NCBI GenBank assembly: GCA_947650365.1
Contig: OX393552.1
Location: 48,996,999-49,060,998, forward strand
Source of the DNA: Chamaelirium japonicum
Lineage: Eukaryota; Streptophyta; Magnoliopsida; Liliales; Melanthiaceae
Direction: 5' to 3'
Length of the DNA: 64,000 nt
Numbering within the stretch: the first letter of the stretch is position 1; every line of letters begins with the position of its first letter. Shown piece by piece: positions 60,901 to 64,000 of the stretch. The notes beneath the pieces were generated by a model that did not search any database, was not told the DNA's origin, and was given only the letters and a program-made list of their open reading frames with translations. A program made the position numbers and the translations under genes.

Positions 60901-60992
60901 CATTCAGTTACAAGTTTAATCAACAACTTGGAGTTTGCTGTGAAGATGGCCTTGCTGTTTGTTCAGGACTGACAACAAGCCATATTATCCCT
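48183..60992 (+). CDS. ARP5: ARP5, actin-related protein 5 (exons 1-6; 3' part beyond window)
   Basis: Nuclear actin-fold subunit of the INO80 chromatin-remodelling complex. Six exons join in frame: 48183-48283, 48400-48470, 54055-54179, 59517-59561, 60641-60743 and 60883-60992. They encode [138 protein letters not shown] and GLTTSHIIP. These follow plant ARP5 step by step; [17 protein letters not shown] is the actin phosphate-1 region. Every boundary is GT-AG and the phases fit. Introns 2, 3 and 6 are bloated by transposons (5.6, 5.3 and more than 3 kb), but no exon is hit. A (TA)n(GA)n tract at 48107-48137 lies in the leader. This is the copy likely to make full-length protein. Confidence 0.92.
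48755..49522. mobile_element. Non-autonomous hAT element in ARP5 intron 2 (second copy of the shared insertion)
   Basis: Duplicate of 27164-27949, 768 bp; part of the length difference is the shorter (GA)n run (49080-49151). Target duplications are GTAAAGAC (48747-48754) and GTAATGAC (49523-49530), now one mismatch apart. Confidence 0.9.
49798..50105 (+). pseudogene. Degenerate ARP5 exon 1-2 copy (second instance)
   Basis: Counterpart of 28230-28530, 3' of the shared hAT element. Same ruined start and donor sites. It brings the number of ARP5 5'-end copies in the window to four. Confidence 0.75.
50252..51229. mobile_element. Younger hAT insertion present only in the second ARP5 copy
   Basis: 978 bp with ends CAATGTTTAAAAAGGC and TTTTTAAACACTG, and a perfect 8-bp duplication GGTTTGAG (50244-50251 and 51230-51237). 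The first ARP5 copy keeps the empty site GGTTTGAG at 28669-28676. Same family as the shared element but with a different interior. No coding capacity. Confidence 0.93.
51761..51802. repeat. (GT)n(GAT)n compound microsatellite
   Basis: A GT run followed by four GAT units in ARP5 intron 2, between unduplicated intron sequence and the Copia scrap. Confidence 0.9.
51850..52620 (+). pseudogene. Ty1/Copia retrotransposon remnant in ARP5 intron 2
   Basis: Plus-strand fragments match Copia pol. They include the end of integrase ([25 protein letters not shown]; family pattern P-E-E-V-W-x-G-K...H-L-R-V-F-G-C), a degraded KLDPKSKKCTFIGY-type segment, and an RT start with KARLVAKGYKQ-like coding near 52490-52530. 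Many stops. No LTRs seen. Confidence 0.7.
52621..54050. other. ARP5 intron 2, 3' part: weak hAT-like end, otherwise no recognised feature
   Basis: 52619-52700 begins AGGGGTGCAACTCAGTTCAG and is rich in GGTTTGG/CCAACCC words, resembling a hAT-type terminus, without a partner or target duplication. The rest to the exon 3 acceptor is AT-rich intron with no coding signal. Confidence 0.35.
54330..55150 (+). pseudogene. LINE (L1-type) reverse transcriptase remnant in ARP5 intron 3
   Basis: Frame-broken RT homology: [10 protein letters not shown], then a GLHQ..SALS..LFTLV block, LCKKALD, a SQEIPQSDCFRYLG-like [14 protein letters not shown], and [15 protein letters not shown] (family: R-I-x-A-G-W-M-K-W-R-S-A-S-G-V). 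It picks up almost where the scrap inside the MULEs ends. A 94-bp (GA)n tract (about 54849-54942) interrupts it. Confidence 0.78.
54849..54942. repeat. (GA)n microsatellite
   Basis: Uninterrupted GA run inside the LINE remnant; probably highly polymorphic. Confidence 0.97.
55151..56100. other. ARP5 intron 3: possible fold-back element and purine tract
   Basis: CTCAAAAACTCGATA at 55308 and GAGTTTTTGAATCAGG at 55709 form an imperfect inverted repeat enclosing about 400 bp rich in ACTCG words, possibly a non-autonomous element. No target duplication is confirmed. 55760-55860 is a purine-rich GGAAAAG/GAAGG stretch. No gene. Confidence 0.35.
56417..57520. repeat. Direct duplication (~640 bp period) inside the Gypsy remnant
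   Basis: Both copies contain CAAGAC(T/C)ATATA(C/T)GGTGGTGA, GGACTACATGGAGATTATAT, CCCCTTTAGCCTAGAG and AACATTGCATGGATTTTGTT at constant spacing. Divergence between them is visible. Confidence 0.85.
58576..58879. mobile_element. Short hAT element with CCGAAA-rich interior
   Basis: 304 bp, flanked by a perfect 8-bp duplication ATTGTACA (58568-58575 and 58880-58887). Ends are CAAGGTTTTAAATTTTGG and the reverse complement of CATGGTTTGAAATTTCGG. The interior is made of GACCGAAATTT-type words. Inserted in the Gypsy remnant. Confidence 0.88.
58941..59516. other. ARP5 intron 3, end
   Basis: Contains a GGGCCC/GGCCCATTGG patch at about 59090-59190 beginning TTAGGGTTGTTAATGGGCC, reminiscent of a hAT-type end but unpaired. 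A 131-codon minus ORF overlaps it and shows no family. Otherwise AT-rich intron. Confidence 0.35.
59562..60640. other. ARP5 intron 4, no recognised feature
   Basis: AT-rich intron of about 1.08 kb with GT at 59562 and AG at 60639-60640. No transposon or RNA gene recognised. Confidence 0.6.
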
Positions 60993-61603
60993 GTAAGTCA
61001 CTGGCCATGAGGTATATTGCCATTAGCCAGCCTAGCATAACAACTATTATGTCAAGTATCAGCTTGCTTGCACAGGGCATGTTGGTCTTATATGCAAATA
61101 TTCAAGTGACAGTGAGGATTAAAGGCCATGTTTGGGGATATTTATCAGTACATATGTGGGGGAAAATCTTCGTGCCGACCCGAAGATTCTCGCAGCACCA
61201 GTCAATTGGAGTTGAAGTTGACGTCGGAGATCATTGGTCGATCTGTTGATTGAAGTTGAAGCCTTTTGATATGTCAATAGAAAGAGATATGCAATCAGAG
61301 AGTAGACACGAGAGGTGATCTCGGAGTTCAGCCGAAGCCTACGTCTCCGTGCTATAGGGAGCAACCCGAATTCACTAACACTTATGTCGAAGTGATCTCG
61401 ACAGGCCGAGTATCACTAGAAACACTCCGATCTCTTCGAAGGAGAGAAGAAGATCAAAGAGAGATGGTAGATGGGAAGTTGGAAATCCCAGAGCTCTGGT
61501 TTTAGAACTGAGAGTTCGATCCATTTATATTCGAAGGCTCTGCTATTTATAGGCTTCTCTGGGAGGAATTCCGGGGTAAATGGCGGTTTCTGCTGTCGTA
61601 TCT

Positions 61604-61945
61604 GGGGATCCTCCAGGTAAGGCTGGTGGGCTCCGCTGCCGTCTTAGGGGCCCACCAGGCAGGGCCGGTGGGTCCCGTTGCGGTTCTTAGGGGGGCCCAC
61701 CAGGCAGGGCTGGTGGGTCCCTCGGAAGCCTTCATGGGCCCACTGGGCAGGGCCGGTGGGTCCCGCTGCTGTCTTCGGGGGCCCACCAGGCAGGGCCGGT
61801 GGGTCCCGCTGTGGTACTCGGGGGCCCACCAGGCAAGGCCGGTGGGTCCCGCTGTGGTATTCGGGGGCCCACCAGGCAGGGCCGGTGGGTCCCGCTGTGG
61901 TATTCGGGGGCCCACCAGGCAGGGCCGGTGGGTCCCGCTGCTTGC
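61604..61945. repeat. ~42 bp GC-rich minisatellite inside the putative LTR
   Basis: About eight units of the form GGGCCCACCAGGCAGGGCC, GGTGGGTCCCGC and a variable TGTGGTATTCG. GGGCCCACC and GGTGGGTCCC are near-complementary, so each unit can fold. Glycine/proline-rich ORFs on both strands are products of the repeat. Confidence 0.93.
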
Positions 61946-62079
61946 AGATTTCTTACCAAAATTTGCACCCACAGTTACCCCCTCCAAGTTAGCTAAGAGG
62001 CCACCTTGGCTGGCTTGGATTCGTGGTGCAAAGCTAACGACCCCCTGTCACACACGTAGAGGAGCTTTGTCGAGTGTTA

Positions 62080-63515
62080 GCGTTTGAAAATAGACTGATC
62101 GGTTGAATTTGACTGATCGATCAAGTCTGATCGATCGGTCAAAGTGATCGGTTGAAGTGATCGGTCAAATTTGATCGGTCAAAAGTGATCGGTCAAAAGT
62201 GATCGGTCAAAAAGTGATCGGTAAAATTTGATCGGTCAAATTTGATCGGTCAAGAGTGATCGGTCAAAAGTGATCGGTCAAATTTCAACCGGTCAAGGAT
62301 CGGGTGATCGGTCAAAAGACATGGTTTTTTGACAGATCTAGTAGAAAATCGACCGATCGGTCGAATTCGACTGATCGGTCAAGTCTGACCGATCGGTCAA
62401 AGTGATCGGTCGAAGTGATCGGTTAAATTCAGCCGGTCAAGGTGATCGGTCGAAAACGATCTGTCAGAGTGATCGGTCAAATTTGATTGGTCAATTTTGA
62501 TCGGTCAAGAGTGATCGGTCAAAAGTGATCGGTCAAATTTCAACCGGTCAAGGATCGGGTGATCGGTCAAAAGACATGGTTTTTTGACAGATCTAGTAGA
62601 AAATCGACCGATCGGTCGAATTCGACTGATCGGTCAAGTCTGACCGATCGGTCAAAGTGATCGGTCGAAGTGATCGGTTAAATTCAGCCGGTCAAGGTGA
62701 TCGGTCGAAAACGATCTGTCAGAGTGATCGGTCAAATTTGATTGGTCAATTTTGATCGGTCAAGAGTGATCGGTCAAAAGTGATCGGTCAAAAGTGATCG
62801 GTCAAATTTCAACCGGTCAAGGATCGGGTGATCGGTCAAAAGACATGGTTTTTTGACAGATCTAGTAGAAAATCGACCGATCGGTCGAATTCGACTGATC
62901 GGTCAAGTCTGACCGATCGGTCAAAGTGATCGGTCGAAGTGATCGGTCAAATTTGATCGGTCAAAAGTGATCGGTCAAAAGTGATCGGTCAAAAAGTGAT
63001 CGGTAAAATTTGATCGGTCAAATTTGATCGGTCAAGAGTGATCGGTCAAAAGTGATCGGTCAAATTTCAACCGGTCAAGGATCGGGTGATCGGTCAAAAG
63101 ACATGGTTTTTTGACAGATCTAGTAGAAAATCGACCGATCGGTCGAATTCGACTGATCGGTCAAGTCTGACCGATCGGTCAAAGTGATCGGTCGAAGTGA
63201 TCGGTCAAATTTGATCGGTCAAAAGTGATCGGTCAAAAGTGATCGGTAAAATTTGATCGGTCAAATTTGATCGGTCAAGAGTGATCGGTCAAAAGTGATC
63301 GGTCAAATTTCAACCGGTCAAGGATCGGGTGATCGGTCAAAAGACATGGTTTTTTGACAGATCTAGTAGAAAATCGACCGATCGGTCGAATTCGACTGAT
63401 CGGTCAAGTCTGACCGATCGGTCAAATTTGATCGGTCAAAAGTGATCGGTCAAAAAGTGATCGGTCAAATTTGATCGGTCAAATTCGACCTATCGATCGA
63501 GGTGATCGGGTGCAA
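62080..63515. repeat. GATCGGTCAA minisatellite with 254-269 bp higher-order repeat
   Basis: Short units of 10-17 bp (TGATCGGTCAAA and variants) are organised into five higher-order units. The landmark ATGGTTTTTTGACAGATC occurs at 62321, 62576, 62845, 63102 and 63356. Each higher-order unit repeats the same order of variant short units, including ACCGATCGGTC palindromes. Confidence 0.95.
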
Positions 63516-63739
63516 ATCGCCAATGGAAGGGGAGGGTGTGAACACCTTCATGTCTGTTTATGGCACTGAAGGGAGAAGTGGAGGATGGTATGGTATGTTC
63601 GATCAGGTAGAGATCAGATTTTGAGAGAAGAAGGTTGATTGATCAGCTAAATGATCAGAGAAGTAGCTGTTGAGTTGCCCAATCTTCGATCTGCTACTCG
63701 CCGCTTAGGTGTCGCTTATGTTGAGGGCAAAGGGCTGCT

Positions 63740-64000
63740 GTTTGGAGAAGCTGATCGGGTAGGTGTTGCCGATCGAGAGGAGCTCGCCGATCGGGTGAAG
63801 GTCGCCGATCGGGTGGTAGTTGCCGTTCAGGAGGAGGTCGCCGATCGGGCAAAAACCAACCGGTCAGGATTTGGTTGATCGGTTGGATATCCACATTTGG
63901 CGCCAGATCCAGTAGGATTTTGGCCGATCAAATGGACGACGAAGGGGAATTAGAGGATCGAGGTTTGCCGATCGGGCGAATTTGATCGATCGATCGAATT
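63740..64000. repeat. GCCGATCGGG repeats and possible primer-binding site region
   Basis: Five to six imperfect 21-24 bp units with GCCGATCGGG(T)(G/C) at 63755-63850, then the LTR-end/TGGCGCC motif (63898-63904), then further GATCGATCGATCG words to the window edge. The ORF here reads ADREELADRVKVADR and is repeat-derived. Confidence 0.7.

Larger units (their letters stand above)
61129..63895 (+). mobile_element. Probable 5' LTR of a large Gypsy-type retrotransposon in ARP5 intron 6
   Basis: Begins TGTTTGGGGATATTTATC and ends ...GGATATCCACA. It is followed after TT by TGGCGCCAGATCC, which resembles the TGGCGCC primer-binding site of plant Tat/Athila-type Gypsy elements. A TATTTATAGG TATA-like site lies at 61544-61553. 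Most of its 2.77 kb is minisatellite. The partner LTR, coding region and target duplication are outside the window, so this is inference from ends and the binding-site motif. Confidence 0.45.

Noticed and set aside
61547-62087. Gly/Pro/Ala-rich ORFs of 60-153 codons
   Set aside because: All derive from the 42-bp minisatellite; the unit length being a multiple of three keeps several frames open on both strands.

Overview
This is nuclear DNA of a flowering plant. It holds the 5' end of a chloroplast import gene (TOC75), most of the first half of an actin-related protein gene (ARP5) with ordinary GT-AG introns, and a dense load of plant transposons: Mutator-like, hAT, PIF/Harbinger, CACTA, Copia, Gypsy and LINE. 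The GC-rich TOC75 first exon would fit a monocot, but I cannot name the species. No rRNA, tRNA or CRISPR locus was recognised.

Layout. 1-1.5 kb: first coding exon of TOC75 on the minus strand; the gene continues off the left edge. 1.5-13.2 kb: intergenic DNA with GA microsatellites, a small MITE, a local tandem duplication, and a decayed PIF/Harbinger transposon (transposase plus Myb/SANT-like partner). 13.4-47.9 kb: three related copies of one large Mutator-like element (MULE). MULE-1 (13425-26320, plus) is full length, with terminal inverted repeats and a 9-bp target duplication TTCATTGTA. MULE-2 (28976-40603) is inverted. MULE-3 (about 40610-47911, plus) lacks its 5' part and transposase. 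The 5' end of ARP5 follows MULE-1 (26592-28954) and again follows MULE-3 (48183 onward). The order direct - inverted - direct, with two inversion junctions at about 28952 and 40609, is a DUP-TRP/INV-DUP-like rearrangement. 48.2-61.0 kb: the ARP5 copy that runs on into exons 3-6, its introns filled with hAT, Copia, LINE and Gypsy remains. 61.1-64.0 kb: probable 5' LTR of a large Gypsy-type element, built mostly of GATCGGTCAA-type minisatellite and ending just before a TGGCGCC primer-binding-like motif.

The MULE carries three genes: a MURA-type transposase (two exons, about 914 codons); a 112-residue ORF joining an RNase H1-type hybrid-binding (viroplasmin-like) domain to a C-terminal membrane segment; and, in the opposite orientation, a multi-exon gene with a DUF1985-like region, a repeat coiled coil, an E/K-rich stretch and a Ulp1/SENP (C48) cysteine protease domain. 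The protease gene is flanked on both sides by 90-102 bp satellite arrays that can fold as GACGAAA hairpins. All copies of the transposase and protease genes are broken, largely by C-to-T/G-to-A stops, and MULE-1 and MULE-2 have each lost a different catalytic residue of the protease. The hybrid-binding ORF is still open in MULE-1.

The most distinctive points are the inverted triplication that duplicated the ARP5 5' end, the small membrane-tailed hybrid-binding ORF inside a MULE, and the hairpin satellite flanking the protease gene.
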